Of a DNA stretch of 64,000 bases, positions 36,855-46,481 are shown one piece after another (the first letter of the stretch is position 1; every line of letters begins with the position of its first letter). Position numbers and translations under genes: made by a program. The DNA comes from Ruminococcus flavefaciens (GTDB taxonomy: Bacteria > Bacillota > Clostridia > Oscillospirales > Ruminococcaceae). Location: positions 279,135-343,134 of the forward strand of contig JAMPAU010000001.1 in the NCBI GenBank assembly GCA_023667045.1, given 5' to 3'. The notes beneath the pieces were generated by a model. That model saw only the letters and a program-made list of their open reading frames with translations, made no database searches and was not told the DNA's origin.

Positions 36855-39374
36855 ATGACGAAAAAAATAAAAATCAGCGACGCTTCAAAGGATTTTAACG
36901 TTTCCGTACAGGAAATTGTTGATTTCTTCGCAACTAAGGACAACAAGAAAAGAAATGCGTCAAGCAGTCTCAATGAGGCTGAAATGAACCTTTTACTTGA
37001 ACACTATACCAAAAAGCATGAAGTAAAAAACTTCAACGAGTACTACCAGTCTAAGAATGACGAAAAGCCAGCTAAAAGAGACGATTCAAGGCAGGAAAAG
37101 AAAAATTCCGGCAGAAAAAATGACAAGACATCAAAGCAGTCTGCAACGCCTAAGAAAAACGAAAAGAAAGCTGAATCTCCTAAAAAGGAAACTCCTGCTC
37201 CTAAAAAGCAGGAGGAAAAGAAACAGGAAGTTGTTACAGAAACAAAACCTGTTGAAGTCGCTAAAACAGCCGAACAGCCTAAGCCTAAAACAAGCAGAAA
37301 AAATGACAAGCAGAAAACTCAGGCTAAGGCTCAGGATAGAGGAGAGCGTTCTAAGTTCAATGCCTCATTCAGTTCCGAGACAGCACAGACTTCTACACAA
37401 CGCAGAACTGTAGATACAAGAGGAAGCTATGTTGACCTCGATAAGTACAATGAGCGTTACGAACAGATAGCTCCCACAAACAAGCACAAGAATGACAACT
37501 ACTCATCAAAGAAACAGAAGATAAACCAGAAGTCTGCACAGCGTGCAAGACAGCAGTATTCCAAAAAGGAAACTGAAACAGAAAAGCTCAAGAGACTTGA
37601 ACTTGAAAGAGCAAGAAAACAGCAGTTAAAGGTACTCATTCCGGATAACATAACAGTCAGCGAACTTGCCATACGTCTTAAAGTAACCGCTACTGAGGTT
37701 ATCAAAAAGCTTATGGGTCTTGGCATCATGGCTACAATAAATCAGGAGATTGATTTTGATACAGCCTCACTTGTTGCAGATGAACTCGGTGCAAAGGTAG
37801 AAAAGGAAGTAATCGTTACCATTGAAGAACGTCTTATAGACGATAGCGACGACGATGACACAAACCTTGAAGAACGCTGTCCGGTTGTAGTGGTAATGGG
37901 ACACGTTGACCACGGCAAGACCTCTATTCTTGACAGAATCAGAAACGCTCACGTTGCTGACGGTGAAGCTGGCGGTATCACACAGCATATCGGTGCATAT
38001 CAGGTTAAAGTAAACGGTCAGGACATCACATTCCTTGATACTCCCGGACATGAGGCTTTCACTTCTATGCGTGCAAGAGGTGCTAATATCACTGATATTG
38101 CCATTCTCGTTGTAGCTGCCGATGACGGTATCATGCCACAGACTGTAGAATCTATCAACCATGCAAAAGCCGCAGGCGTATCACTGATAGTTGCTATAAA
38201 CAAAATGGACAAAGAGGGTGCTAATCCCGACAGAATCAAGGAAGAACTCACAAAGTATGACATCGTATGCGAGGAATGGGGCGGTGACGTTATCTGTGTG
38301 CCTGTTTCTGCAAAGACCGGAGAGGGCATTGACGAACTTCTCGAAAACGTTCTGCTTGTTGCCGAAGTAAAGGAACTTAAAGCAAATCCGGACAGATTAG
38401 CAAAGGGTACTGTTATTGAGGCACGTCTTGATAAGGGCAGAGGTCCTATAGCTACACTTCTTGTACAGAACGGTACGTTAAAACAGGGCGACGTACTCAT
38501 AGCCGGTACTGCTGTGGGACGTGTAAGAGTTATGACAAACCACAAGGGACGTACTGTAAAGTCTGCCGGACCGTCTGTGCCTGTTGAAATCACAGGTCTT
38601 GCAGAAGTGCCAAGTGCAGGCGATACATTCAATGCGGTAGAGGACGAGAGACTCGCCCGTGAACTCGTTGAGAAAAGAAAACATGAGGCTAAACAGGAAC
38701 AGTTTAACGCATACAGAAAAGTCACGCTTGATAACCTTTTCAGTCAGATTGCAGAGGGCGAAATCAAGGAACTTCCGATTATCGTAAAGGCAGATGTACA
38801 GGGTTCTGTTGAGGCGGTTAAACAGTCGCTTGAAAAACTCTCAAACAACGAGGTAAGAGTACGTGTTATTCACGGTGCTGTAGGTGCTGTAAAGGAAAGC
38901 GACGTTATGCTTGCCAACGCCTCAAACGCTATCATTGTAGGATTCAATGTAAGACCCGACCCTGTAGCCGCTGAAAACGCTGTCCGTGACGGTGTAGACA
39001 TACGTCTGTACAGAATCATCTATGACGCTATCGAGGAAATCACCACTGCTATGAAGGGTATGCTTGCTCCTAAGTTCCGTGAGGTAGAGCTGGGACGTGC
39101 AGAAGTAAGACAGGTGTATAAGATTTCTAATGTCGGAATGGTTGCCGGAAGCTATGTCCTCAACGGCAAGATTGTAAGAGGATGTCAGATACGTATTGTG
39201 CGTGATGGTATTATTATTGCCGACGATAAAATAGCAGGTCTTAAACGTTTCAAGGACGACGCTAAGGAAGTTGCCGACGGATACGAGTGCGGTATAAGCC
39301 TTGACAAGTTCAGCGACGTTAAAGAGGGCGATATATTCGAGGCATATATGGTTGAGGAATACCGTGAGGACTGA
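36855..39374 (+). CDS. infB: Translation initiation factor IF-2
   Basis: Delivers initiator tRNA to the 30S subunit in a GTP-dependent step. The 839-residue protein has a short IF2_N motif ([20 protein letters not shown]), a Lys/Glu/Gln-rich linker of about 190 residues, a second IF2_N unit ([20 protein letters not shown]), and the GTPase core with [17 protein letters not shown] and NKMD. C-terminal domains end [13 protein letters not shown] used the ATG at 36855 behind GGAGG, since an ATG at 36837 overlaps that site. Confidence 0.97.
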   Translation: MTKKIKISDASKDFNVSVQEIVDFFATKDNKKRNASSSLNEAEMNLLLEHYTKKHEVKNFNEYYQSKNDEKPAKRDDSRQEKKNSGRKNDKTSKQSATPKKNEKKAESPKKETPAPKKQEEKKQEVVTETKPVEVAKTAEQPKPKTSRKNDKQKTQAKAQDRGERSKFNASFSSETAQTSTQRRTVDTRGSYVDLDKYNERYEQIAPTNKHKNDNYSSKKQKINQKSAQRARQQYSKKETETEKLKRLELERARKQQLKVLIPDNITVSELAIRLKVTATEVIKKLMGLGIMATINQEIDFDTASLVADELGAKVEKEVIVTIEERLIDDSDDDDTNLEERCPVVVVMGHVDHGKTSILDRIRNAHVADGEAGGITQHIGAYQVKVNGQDITFLDTPGHEAFTSMRARGANITDIAILVVAADDGIMPQTVESINHAKAAGVSLIVAINKMDKEGANPDRIKEELTKYDIVCEEWGGDVICVPVSAKTGEGIDELLENVLLVAEVKELKANPDRLAKGTVIEARLDKGRGPIATLLVQNGTLKQGDVLIAGTAVGRVRVMTNHKGRTVKSAGPSVPVEITGLAEVPSAGDTFNAVEDERLARELVEKRKHEAKQEQFNAYRKVTLDNLFSQIAEGEIKELPIIVKADVQGSVEAVKQSLEKLSNNEVRVRVIHGAVGAVKESDVMLANASNAIIVGFNVRPDPVAAENAVRDGVDIRLYRIIYDAIEEITTAMKGMLAPKFREVELGRAEVRQVYKISNVGMVAGSYVLNGKIVRGCQIRIVRDGIIIADDKIAGLKRFKDDAKEVADGYECGISLDKFSDVKEGDIFEAYMVEEYRED

Positions 39375-39387
39375 TATATAGATTTGT

Positions 39388-39427
39388 TTCAGAGCGTGTC
39401 CGCCTTATACGGTGGGTATGCTCTGAA
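39388..39427 (+). other. Stable hairpin between infB and the next gene
   Basis: TTCAGAGC-GTGTCCGCC (39388-39404) pairs with GGTGGGTAT-GCTCTGAA (39411-39427), 17 bp including G-U pairs, loop TTATAC. No U-tract follows, so RNA processing or protection is more likely than termination. Confidence 0.6.
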
Positions 39428-39452
39428 TAATCCTTGAAAGGACGGCGGATTT

Positions 39453-39878
39453 ATGGACAGTGCCAGAATGAGCAATGCGGATATGATTCAATACTGTGAT
39501 GAAGCTCTCGCATGGGAAGATTTCGGTTTTGTTGACAGATATTTCTTTGAGTCCGTCAAAAAAATCCTGCTCGGCGAATGCAGTGCCAGTGAAGAACCGG
39601 AAGAAGAAAATACCGGATTTACAGATATAAAACGCCCTGTTACTTCGGCAGAACTTGAACCCGAATATAAGGACTTTCCTGATGTATACTATAATGGTAA
39701 AGAAGAAGTCAGTCAGCATGAAAAAAGTGAAATTTCGGAAGAAGACGCTTTCAGTGACAGCATATTCAATGAGGGATTTTTTATTATATCTCCGGAGGGT
39801 AAAAAGTACAGAACTTCAGAACCGTCTGAAAAGTCCGGAAATAATAAAGATAATACAAGCTTTACAGTTAAAATCTGA
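39453..39878 (+). CDS. Hypothetical acidic protein in the infB-rbfA gap
   Basis: A 141-residue protein with GAAAGGACGG before the ATG. The N-terminal ~45 residues look ordered and helical (MSNADMIQYCDEALAWEDFG ... FFESVKKILLG); the rest is acidic, low complexity and probably disordered. It sits between infB and rbfA. I do not recognise the family. Confidence 0.7.
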   Translation: MDSARMSNADMIQYCDEALAWEDFGFVDRYFFESVKKILLGECSASEEPEEENTGFTDIKRPVTSAELEPEYKDFPDVYYNGKEEVSQHEKSEISEEDAFSDSIFNEGFFIISPEGKKYRTSEPSEKSGNNKDNTSFTVKI

Positions 39879-39896
39879 TTTACAGAAAGGATTACA

Positions 39897-40238
39897 ATGG
39901 CAAATTTTAAAAACAGCCGTATGGCAGAAGATATAAAAAGAGAAATGACAGCTATTCTTAGGGAACTCAAAGACCCGCGCATAGACAAGATGCTTACTAT
40001 CGTAAGGGCTGACCTTTCGGGCGATATGTCTGTATGCAAGATATATGTATCGAGTTTTGAGGGAATAGAAAGAACAAAGGAATCAGTAAAGGGGCTTACA
40101 AGTGCCTGTGGATTTATAAGACGTGAACTTTTTCACCGTCTGAAAATGCGTAAATCGCCGGAACTTACTTTCATAGCTGATAATTCCATTGAAAGAAGTG
40201 CGGAGATAAGCAAAAAATTAAACGATTTACTCAGTTGA
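39897..40238 (+). CDS. rbfA: 30S ribosome-binding factor A
   Basis: A late 30S maturation and cold-adaptation factor. The 113 residues carry SRMAEDIKREMTAILRELKD, followed by KMLTIVRADLSGDMSVCKIY and RRELFHRLKMRKSPELTFIA, the full RbfA pattern. AGAAAGGA precedes the ATG. Confidence 0.95.
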   Translation: MANFKNSRMAEDIKREMTAILRELKDPRIDKMLTIVRADLSGDMSVCKIYVSSFEGIERTKESVKGLTSACGFIRRELFHRLKMRKSPELTFIADNSIERSAEISKKLNDLLS

Positions 40239-40268
40239 TAAAAAAATAAAGACAAGAGGTGTATTTTT

Positions 40269-41219
40269 ATGTATATAGGTTTCAGTGAGGCGGAAACTTT
40301 CCTCCGCAACTGCAAAGACGCTGTTATAATCACTCACCGCAATCCCGACGGCGACTGTGTGGGTGCTGGCTTTGCAATGAAAGAAATTCTCGCACAGCTC
40401 GGCATTCGTAGCCGTGTGGTTTGCCATGACGTTTTCCCGAAAAGATATGATTTTCTTACGGAATCCGGAGCAGGTGAGGACTTTGAACCGCAGACGGTAA
40501 TCGCTGTTGATATTGCAGACCCTAAGCTCATGGGTAAGTATCAGGAGATTTACGGCGATAAGGTACAGTTATGTATAGACCACCATGTTTCAAATAAAAA
40601 CTATGCCGAAAAAACTCTTTTAAGGGCAGAGGCTGCCGCCGCCTGTGAAGTTATATATGACCTCGCAAAATTTATGGGTCTTAAGATAACTGAACACTGT
40701 GCTAAATGCCTTTATACAGGAATTTCGACGGATTCGGGCTGTTTCAAGTTTGCCTGTACAAATCCGCATACCCATGAAGTCGCCGGTGAAATCATGCGTG
40801 AATACAGCAGTATTGACTTTGCAAGGATAAACCGCTATATGTTTGATGTCAAGTCTGTGGGACGTGTAAAGCTTGAAAGCAAGCTGAACGAAATAGTTGA
40901 AACCTACCTTGACGGAAAATTATTTATCATTGCGGTAACAAGGGAAATGATGTCTGAACTCGGCTTGAAAGATGAGGAACTGGAGGGTTTTGCACCTCTT
41001 ACAATCCAGTATGAATCCGCTGAAGTGGGTATTTTTATACGTCAGCGTATGGACGACTATAAATGTTCATTCCGTTCAGCAGACAAGGTGAATGTTTTTG
41101 AAATATGCGAAACTCTCGGCGGCGGCGGTCATGCTAAGGCTGCCGGCTGTAATCTCTATGGAGACCTTGACGATATAAAGAAACAGCTTATTGAGGCTGT
41201 AGAAAAGGCACTGTCATGA
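40269..41219 (+). CDS. nrnA: DHH/DHHA1 phosphoesterase, NrnA-like
   Basis: The 316-residue protein has the DHH domain motifs ITHRNPDGDCVGAG, VIAVDIADPKLMG, CIDHHVSNKNYAEKTL and GISTDSGCFKF, and the DHHA1 glycine-rich end ETLGGGGHAKAAGC. This is the layout of NrnA, a nanoRNase and 3'-phosphoadenosine 5'-phosphate phosphatase. Its position between rbfA and truB is the standard Firmicutes order. It overlaps truB by 4 bases (ATGA). Confidence 0.93.
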   Translation: MYIGFSEAETFLRNCKDAVIITHRNPDGDCVGAGFAMKEILAQLGIRSRVVCHDVFPKRYDFLTESGAGEDFEPQTVIAVDIADPKLMGKYQEIYGDKVQLCIDHHVSNKNYAEKTLLRAEAAAACEVIYDLAKFMGLKITEHCAKCLYTGISTDSGCFKFACTNPHTHEVAGEIMREYSSIDFARINRYMFDVKSVGRVKLESKLNEIVETYLDGKLFIIAVTREMMSELGLKDEELEGFAPLTIQYESAEVGIFIRQRMDDYKCSFRSADKVNVFEICETLGGGGHAKAAGCNLYGDLDDIKKQLIEAVEKALS

Positions 41220-42109
41220 ACGGTATACTATGCATAAACAAACCACAGGATTTCACATCATTTGATGTTGTGGCAAAACTGAGAGGTATTCTCGGCATGA
41301 GACGTTTAGGTCATGCCGGAACTCTCGACCCTATGGCTACCGGAGTGCTTCCGGTATTTGTCGGAACTGCCACAAAGGCTTGCGACATCATGCCCGACAA
41401 CTCAAAAAGCTATCTCGCCGGATTCCGTCTCGGACAAACCACAGATACACAGGACATAACCGGAAAAATTCTGACTACTTCCGGCAAGTCCGTAAGCTAT
41501 GATGATATATGTGCTGTACTGCCGGATTTCATGGGAAAAATCATGCAGTTACCGCCTATGTACTCCGCTGTGCAGGTTAACGGCAAGCGTCTTTACGACC
41601 TCGCACGGCAGGGCATAGAAGTAGAACGTCAGCCACGTGAAATAGAGGTGGAAAGTATTAACCTTGTCGGCTATGATAAGGAAACCCATGAGGGAAATAT
41701 TTCTATAGCGTGCGGTAAGGGAACATATATACGCACAATAATAAACGATATAGGCGAAAAACTGGGTTGCGGAGGTATTATGACTTCTCTTGTCAGAACG
41801 TCCGCAAGCGGTTTTACTCTTGACGACTGTTACACTTTTGAGCAGGTACAGCAGGCACGTGACGAAAATAATCTTGAAAGTCTGATACTTCCGGTTGAAA
41901 GAGTTTTTGAATCGCTCCCGAAACTCCGCCTTAACGAACACCAGACGAGAATGTACAGAAACGGCGTAAAGCTTGACCTGTCAAGAATCCACAATATCAA
42001 AAACAACTGCGATTTATATTCTGTCTATGGATTTGACGGGGCTTTTATCGGTACGGCGGTTGCTGACTTTGATAACGGCATACTCCGTGTCGGAAAGAAT
42101 CTTGTGTGA
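41216..42109 (+). CDS. truB: tRNA pseudouridine(55) synthase
   Basis: Converts U55 of the tRNA T-loop to pseudouridine. The 297 residues contain GILCINKPQDFTSFDVVAKL, the catalytic aspartate in RLGHAGTLDPMATGVLPVFV, and the KGTYIRTIINDIGEKLGCGG motif. Start coupled to the end of nrnA. Confidence 0.96.
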   Translation: MNGILCINKPQDFTSFDVVAKLRGILGMRRLGHAGTLDPMATGVLPVFVGTATKACDIMPDNSKSYLAGFRLGQTTDTQDITGKILTTSGKSVSYDDICAVLPDFMGKIMQLPPMYSAVQVNGKRLYDLARQGIEVERQPREIEVESINLVGYDKETHEGNISIACGKGTYIRTIINDIGEKLGCGGIMTSLVRTSASGFTLDDCYTFEQVQQARDENNLESLILPVERVFESLPKLRLNEHQTRMYRNGVKLDLSRIHNIKNNCDLYSVYGFDGAFIGTAVADFDNGILRVGKNLV

Positions 42110-42118
42110 GGTGATACA

Positions 42119-43006
42119 ATGGAAAGTAAAAAATGTGCTGTAGCACTGGGACTTTTTGACGGCGTACATCTCGGACACCGTGCCGTGCTTGACCTTGCAC
42201 TTGCACAAAAAGCAAACGGTCTGCAACCAGCTGTATTTACGTTCAGTCCGTCGGCGGTACTCCATAAATCAAGCGGTAAGGACGGCTATATATACGACTG
42301 TAAGAATAAATATGATATTCTTGAAAAACTCGGTTTTTCGGGCGATGATATTCATTTAGTGGACTTTGAAGATGTCTGTGGACTTTCCGGCAAAGAGTTT
42401 GCGGAAAATATTCTTGTGAAAAAAATGAATGCGGAAACGGTCTGCTGTGGAAATGATTTCAGATTCGGGAAAAATGCGTCATGCGGAGTTGAGGAGTTAA
42501 GAAAGTTCGGAGAGATTTATGGCTTTTCGGTACAAATAGCCGAGCCGGTAAAAATCAATGATACTATCGTATCTTCCGGTGAAATCCGTCGTTGCCTTGT
42601 AAACGGCGAAATCGAAAAGGCAAATACTCTTTTAGGTAAACCTTACAGAATGTACGGTTGTGTTGTTCACGGAAACGAAATTGGCAGGACGATAAACTTT
42701 CCGACAATAAACCAGAATTATTCCGAAGGACAGCTTATACTTAAACACGGCGTATATTTTACAGAAACATATATAGACGATATAAAATATAAGTCTATAA
42801 CAAATATAGGAGTAAAGCCTACTATTGCCGGAAAACGTACACCCCTTGCTGAAACTCATGTACTTGACTTTTCGGGCGATATTTACGGCAGATATGTTGA
42901 AGTAGAGTTCTATAAATTTATCCGTCCCGAAATGAAATTCTCGTCCGTTGACGAACTCAGAGAACAGATTTCAAGGGATATAGCCGAAGTGCGTTCCCTT
43001 ATCTGA
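42119..43006 (+). CDS. ribF: Bifunctional riboflavin kinase / FAD synthetase
   Basis: Makes FMN and then FAD. The 295 residues start with the nucleotidyltransferase motif ALGLFDGVHLGHRAVL and include GNDFRFGKNASCGVEELRK and SSGEIRRCLVNGEIEKA. The C-terminal flavokinase domain begins near GKPYRMYGCVVHGNEIGRTI and includes FPTIN and HVLDFSGDIYG. TGAGGTG precedes the ATG. It is the last gene of the rimP-to-ribF unit. Confidence 0.95.
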   Translation: MESKKCAVALGLFDGVHLGHRAVLDLALAQKANGLQPAVFTFSPSAVLHKSSGKDGYIYDCKNKYDILEKLGFSGDDIHLVDFEDVCGLSGKEFAENILVKKMNAETVCCGNDFRFGKNASCGVEELRKFGEIYGFSVQIAEPVKINDTIVSSGEIRRCLVNGEIEKANTLLGKPYRMYGCVVHGNEIGRTINFPTINQNYSEGQLILKHGVYFTETYIDDIKYKSITNIGVKPTIAGKRTPLAETHVLDFSGDIYGRYVEVEFYKFIRPEMKFSSVDELREQISRDIAEVRSLI

Positions 43007-43118
43007 TATGCCGGAAAGATTAATTTAATATTCGCAGTACTTTCACGGCACTATCACAAAAAAATATTATTATTGTAATGTATGAAAATAACAATAACTG
43101 TTTCAGGGAGGGAACTTA

Positions 43119-44174
43119 ATGATTGAGGTTAAAAATCTCAGCAAGAAATACGGCGACAAACAAGCCGTGAAAAACATAAGCTTCAAAGTGGAGCAGGGCG
43201 AGATACTGGGCTTTTTAGGTCCTAACGGTGCAGGAAAGTCAACTACTATGAATATGCTCACCGGCTATATTTCGTCTACTTCCGGACAGATACTTGTAAA
43301 CGGCGTTGACATCTTTGAAGACCCGAAGAAAGCAAAGTCGTTTATAGGCTATCTGCCGGAAATTCCGCCTCTTTACATTGATATGACTATTGAGGCGTAT
43401 CTTAATTTCGTCTATGATTTGAAAAAATGCAAACTTCCACGTAAGGCACATCTTAAAGATGTCTGTGACCTGTGTAAGATTACAGACGTTAAAAACCGTA
43501 TAATAAAGAATCTCTCAAAGGGCTACCGACAGAGAGTAGGTCTCGCACAGGCTCTTATAAATAATCCTCCGGTGCTTATTCTGGACGAGCCAACGGTTGG
43601 TCTTGACCCCAACCAGATTATAGAAATCAGAACTCTTATCAAAAAACTCGGCAAGAAACATACAGTCATACTTTCTTCTCATATACTTCCGGAAATTCAA
43701 GCTGTATGCGACAGGATAATCATTATCAACAAGGGCGAGGTAGCCGCTGACGGTACAGCCGACGAAATCGCTAAACAGCTTACCAATGAACACAAAATGA
43801 CGCTCCGCATTGAAGGCACTACAAAAACAGTCGCCGACAAGGACGAAATAGTACAGGCTATCAAGTCGCTTAAGGGCATAAAATACGTCCGTGCCGATAT
43901 GGAGCGTGAAAGAGGAATCTATGATTACGACGTTGAGGCAGACGAATCAACCGATATACGCCGTTCTCTTAATGACCTCTGCCGTAAGAAAGGCTGGAAT
44001 ATACTTATGTTGCAGTTATCTGACCTTACTCTTGAAGATATATTCCTTAAAATCACTATGGGCGAAAACGACATAAAACTTGAACCAAACGAAAGACCAC
44101 GCATTAATATACAGTTTGAAGAAAGTTCAGCAGAAGATGATGACGACGAACAGGAAAACGGAGGTAATGAATAA
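43119..44174 (+). CDS. GldA-like ABC transporter ATP-binding protein
   Basis: The 351-residue ATPase has Walker A GFLGPNGAGKSTTMNMLTGY, signature LSKGYRQRVGLAQAL and Walker B PVLILDEPTVGLDPNQ, plus a C-terminal regulatory region of ~130 residues ending in a highly acidic tail. Together with the three genes behind it, it forms the ABC-2/GldG/DUF4340 set found in many Clostridia. GGGAGGG lies before the ATG. The transported substrate is unknown. Confidence 0.93.
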   Translation: MIEVKNLSKKYGDKQAVKNISFKVEQGEILGFLGPNGAGKSTTMNMLTGYISSTSGQILVNGVDIFEDPKKAKSFIGYLPEIPPLYIDMTIEAYLNFVYDLKKCKLPRKAHLKDVCDLCKITDVKNRIIKNLSKGYRQRVGLAQALINNPPVLILDEPTVGLDPNQIIEIRTLIKKLGKKHTVILSSHILPEIQAVCDRIIIINKGEVAADGTADEIAKQLTNEHKMTLRIEGTTKTVADKDEIVQAIKSLKGIKYVRADMERERGIYDYDVEADESTDIRRSLNDLCRKKGWNILMLQLSDLTLEDIFLKITMGENDIKLEPNERPRINIQFEESSAEDDDDEQENGGNE

Positions 44175-44878
44175 TGGGTGCAATTTACAGGCGTGAAGTA
44201 GGTGCTTTTTTCACATCGGGAGTAGCCTACGTATTTCTTTCTGTATTCTATCTGCTTTCGGGATATTTCTTCTATGCCGGCGTAATAGGTTCGGGCAGGA
44301 CGGACACTTCACCGATGTTCAGCAGTATGTTTATAATAATACTTTTTCTGATACCTATTCTTACCATGAGACTTCTCAGTGAGGAAAAGAAAAACAAGAC
44401 CGACCAGGGTCTGCTGACTGCTCCGGTAGGTCTGTGGGATATAGTTTTAGGAAAGTATTTCGCCGCACTTACACTTTTTATAATAGCTGAAAGTGTTGTA
44501 TTTATCTATGCCGGAATACTTGCATATCTCGGCGACGTTGTATGGACTACACTTTTCGGAAACTATTTCGCCATGCTGTTTTTAGGTTCGGCATTTATAG
44601 CAGTAGGACTTTTCATATCGTCGCTTACTGAAAACCAGATGGCGTCGGCTGTTGCCAGTATGCTTGCATTGTTTGTGCTTTATCTTTTTGATTCATTCGC
44701 TGCCAATATCTCCAACGAGTATATAAGCAAGGCTATTATTTCGCTTTCATTCTATTCAAGATATATTGAGTTCACACAAGGCATTTTCAGTCTTCCGAGC
44801 GTTGTATTTTTCCTCAGTGTTGCATTTCTTTTCAATTTCTTCACTGTAAGGGTTCTCGACAAGAGACGCTGGGGTTAA
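44174..44878 (+). CDS. GldF-like ABC-2 permease
   Basis: The 234-residue protein has six hydrophobic helices and the typical start AIYRREVGAFFTSGVAYVFL. MRLLSEEKKNKTDQGLLTAP is the conserved cytosolic loop of this permease class, and ENQMASAVASMLALFVLYLF follows in a later helix. It overlaps the ATPase stop by one base (TAATG). Confidence 0.9.
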   Translation: MGAIYRREVGAFFTSGVAYVFLSVFYLLSGYFFYAGVIGSGRTDTSPMFSSMFIIILFLIPILTMRLLSEEKKNKTDQGLLTAPVGLWDIVLGKYFAALTLFIIAESVVFIYAGILAYLGDVVWTTLFGNYFAMLFLGSAFIAVGLFISSLTENQMASAVASMLALFVLYLFDSFAANISNEYISKAIISLSFYSRYIEFTQGIFSLPSVVFFLSVAFLFNFFTVRVLDKRRWG

Positions 44879-44903
44879 TTCACGGAAAGGAAGGTATTTT
44901 CAG

Positions 44904-46481
44904 ATGAGTAAAAAAGAAACTTCAAATACATCAAAACCAAAAAAGAATTTAAAGAAATTCAAATACGGCTCAATGTCGGCGGTGGTGATAGCTCTTGTTA
45001 TTGTGCTGGTGGTTATTTTAAACCTCATATGCAGTATGCTTGCAAAGCGTTCACCGATGAAAATAGACCTCACGGCAGACAACAGATACGAAATCAGCGA
45101 GGAGTCAATTGACGCTCTGAAAAATCTGAAAGGCGATGTTGAAATTACAGTAACTTTCCCTAAGAGTGATTTCACATCAATGGGAAGCTACTATCAGCAG
45201 ATGTATGCTTACTATTACGGAGTAAATGTTGAAACTCCTTATGACATGATACCGTCTGTCCTTGAAAAGTATGAGATGTACGCAAAACAGGGCGACGGCA
45301 GTATAACAGTACAGTATGTTGACATGAACAAAGACCCCGATATTATCTCAAAATACAGAAAATTCTACAATAACGATATTCCGGAGGGCAGTATAGTAGT
45401 ATTCTCCGGAAATGACGAAAACGGCAGAGTAAAGGTTATCAGTCAGGAAGAAATCGTCAGCATGATTCAGCCTGCAAATACAAGCACAAATACAGCGGTT
45501 ACTATGAATTTCGTCGGCGAAAGTACTATAACTTCTGCTGTTCTCAATGTTACAGACGCTAACCCCATAAAAACTGCTTTTGCATCTATGATGAACGGCG
45601 TTTCTATAACCGGACAGGGCTATGAATCAATGACCGCTGAGTTTATGTCGTTCTTAGGAAAGAACGGTTACGACTGTACGGAAATTGACATTGCTACAGA
45701 TGAAATAAGTCCAGAAGACTATGACATGATAGTAGTTCCTATGCCGTCTGTGGATTTCAGTGCTGATATTATTGAAAAGCTTGGTGATTTCCTCTACAAC
45801 GGCGGAAATTATGAGCGTAATATGCTCTATATTCCTAACCTCTATGTAGCAGACTTGCCGAATATTTCAGAATTTCTTGCAGACTGGAGTATTCAGGTAG
45901 ATGAAAGTGCTATACTTGACGATACAAACTGGATTGAAACTTACATGGGATTCAATCAGAATGTAAATATCAAGCTCGAAATAAGCGATACTGATTCTGT
46001 GGGAAGTCTTCCAAATGAAACTCTCCCCATTGTTGCACCGGCAACCAGAAAACTTTCCATACTCTCAAAGAACAATGACAGCGTGGCTGTTTCTGTTCTT
46101 AAGTCAATGGCTGATTCATACGACCAGGATAACACTGAAAAGGGTGCAAGGGACGTAGCTATTATATCCAAAAAAGAAACAAGTTCCGGTCTTGACCGCT
46201 ATACAAGTAATCTGCTTGTACTGGGCAGTTCGTTTATGATAAACAGTTCACTTCTCACACAAACCAATGCTTTCAATAATGCTAATGTAATTATGGGAAT
46301 GCTAAACACTATGACAGGCAAGGAAGCTACTGCTGTTATTCCGGAAAAAGCACTACAGCAGGCACTTATAACACCTACCGCCAGTGAAATGAACGGCATA
46401 AAGATATTTGTTATATACGCTATACCTGTTCTTGTTGCCGTTATCGGAATAGTTGTATTCGTAAGGAGAAAGAACCGATGA
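44904..46481 (+). CDS. GldG-like ABC transporter auxiliary membrane protein
   Basis: The 525-residue protein has a basic N-terminal tail, one membrane helix (about 26-48), a large extracytoplasmic domain of the ABC_transp_aux/GldG type (MKIDLTADNRYEISEESIDA near its start), and a second helix at the C-terminus (IYAIPVLVAVIGIVVFVRRK). GldG-like proteins accompany GldA/GldF. AAAGGAAGG precedes the ATG. It overlaps the next gene by 4 bases. Confidence 0.9.
   Translation: MSKKETSNTSKPKKNLKKFKYGSMSAVVIALVIVLVVILNLICSMLAKRSPMKIDLTADNRYEISEESIDALKNLKGDVEITVTFPKSDFTSMGSYYQQMYAYYYGVNVETPYDMIPSVLEKYEMYAKQGDGSITVQYVDMNKDPDIISKYRKFYNNDIPEGSIVVFSGNDENGRVKVISQEEIVSMIQPANTSTNTAVTMNFVGESTITSAVLNVTDANPIKTAFASMMNGVSITGQGYESMTAEFMSFLGKNGYDCTEIDIATDEISPEDYDMIVVPMPSVDFSADIIEKLGDFLYNGGNYERNMLYIPNLYVADLPNISEFLADWSIQVDESAILDDTNWIETYMGFNQNVNIKLEISDTDSVGSLPNETLPIVAPATRKLSILSKNNDSVAVSVLKSMADSYDQDNTEKGARDVAIISKKETSSGLDRYTSNLLVLGSSFMINSSLLTQTNAFNNANVIMGMLNTMTGKEATAVIPEKALQQALITPTASEMNGIKIFVIYAIPVLVAVIGIVVFVRRKNR

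Noticed and set aside
38018-38725. Minus-strand frame of 235 codons inside infB
   Set aside because: It is antisense to the conserved GTPase domain and has no initiation signals; a shadow frame.
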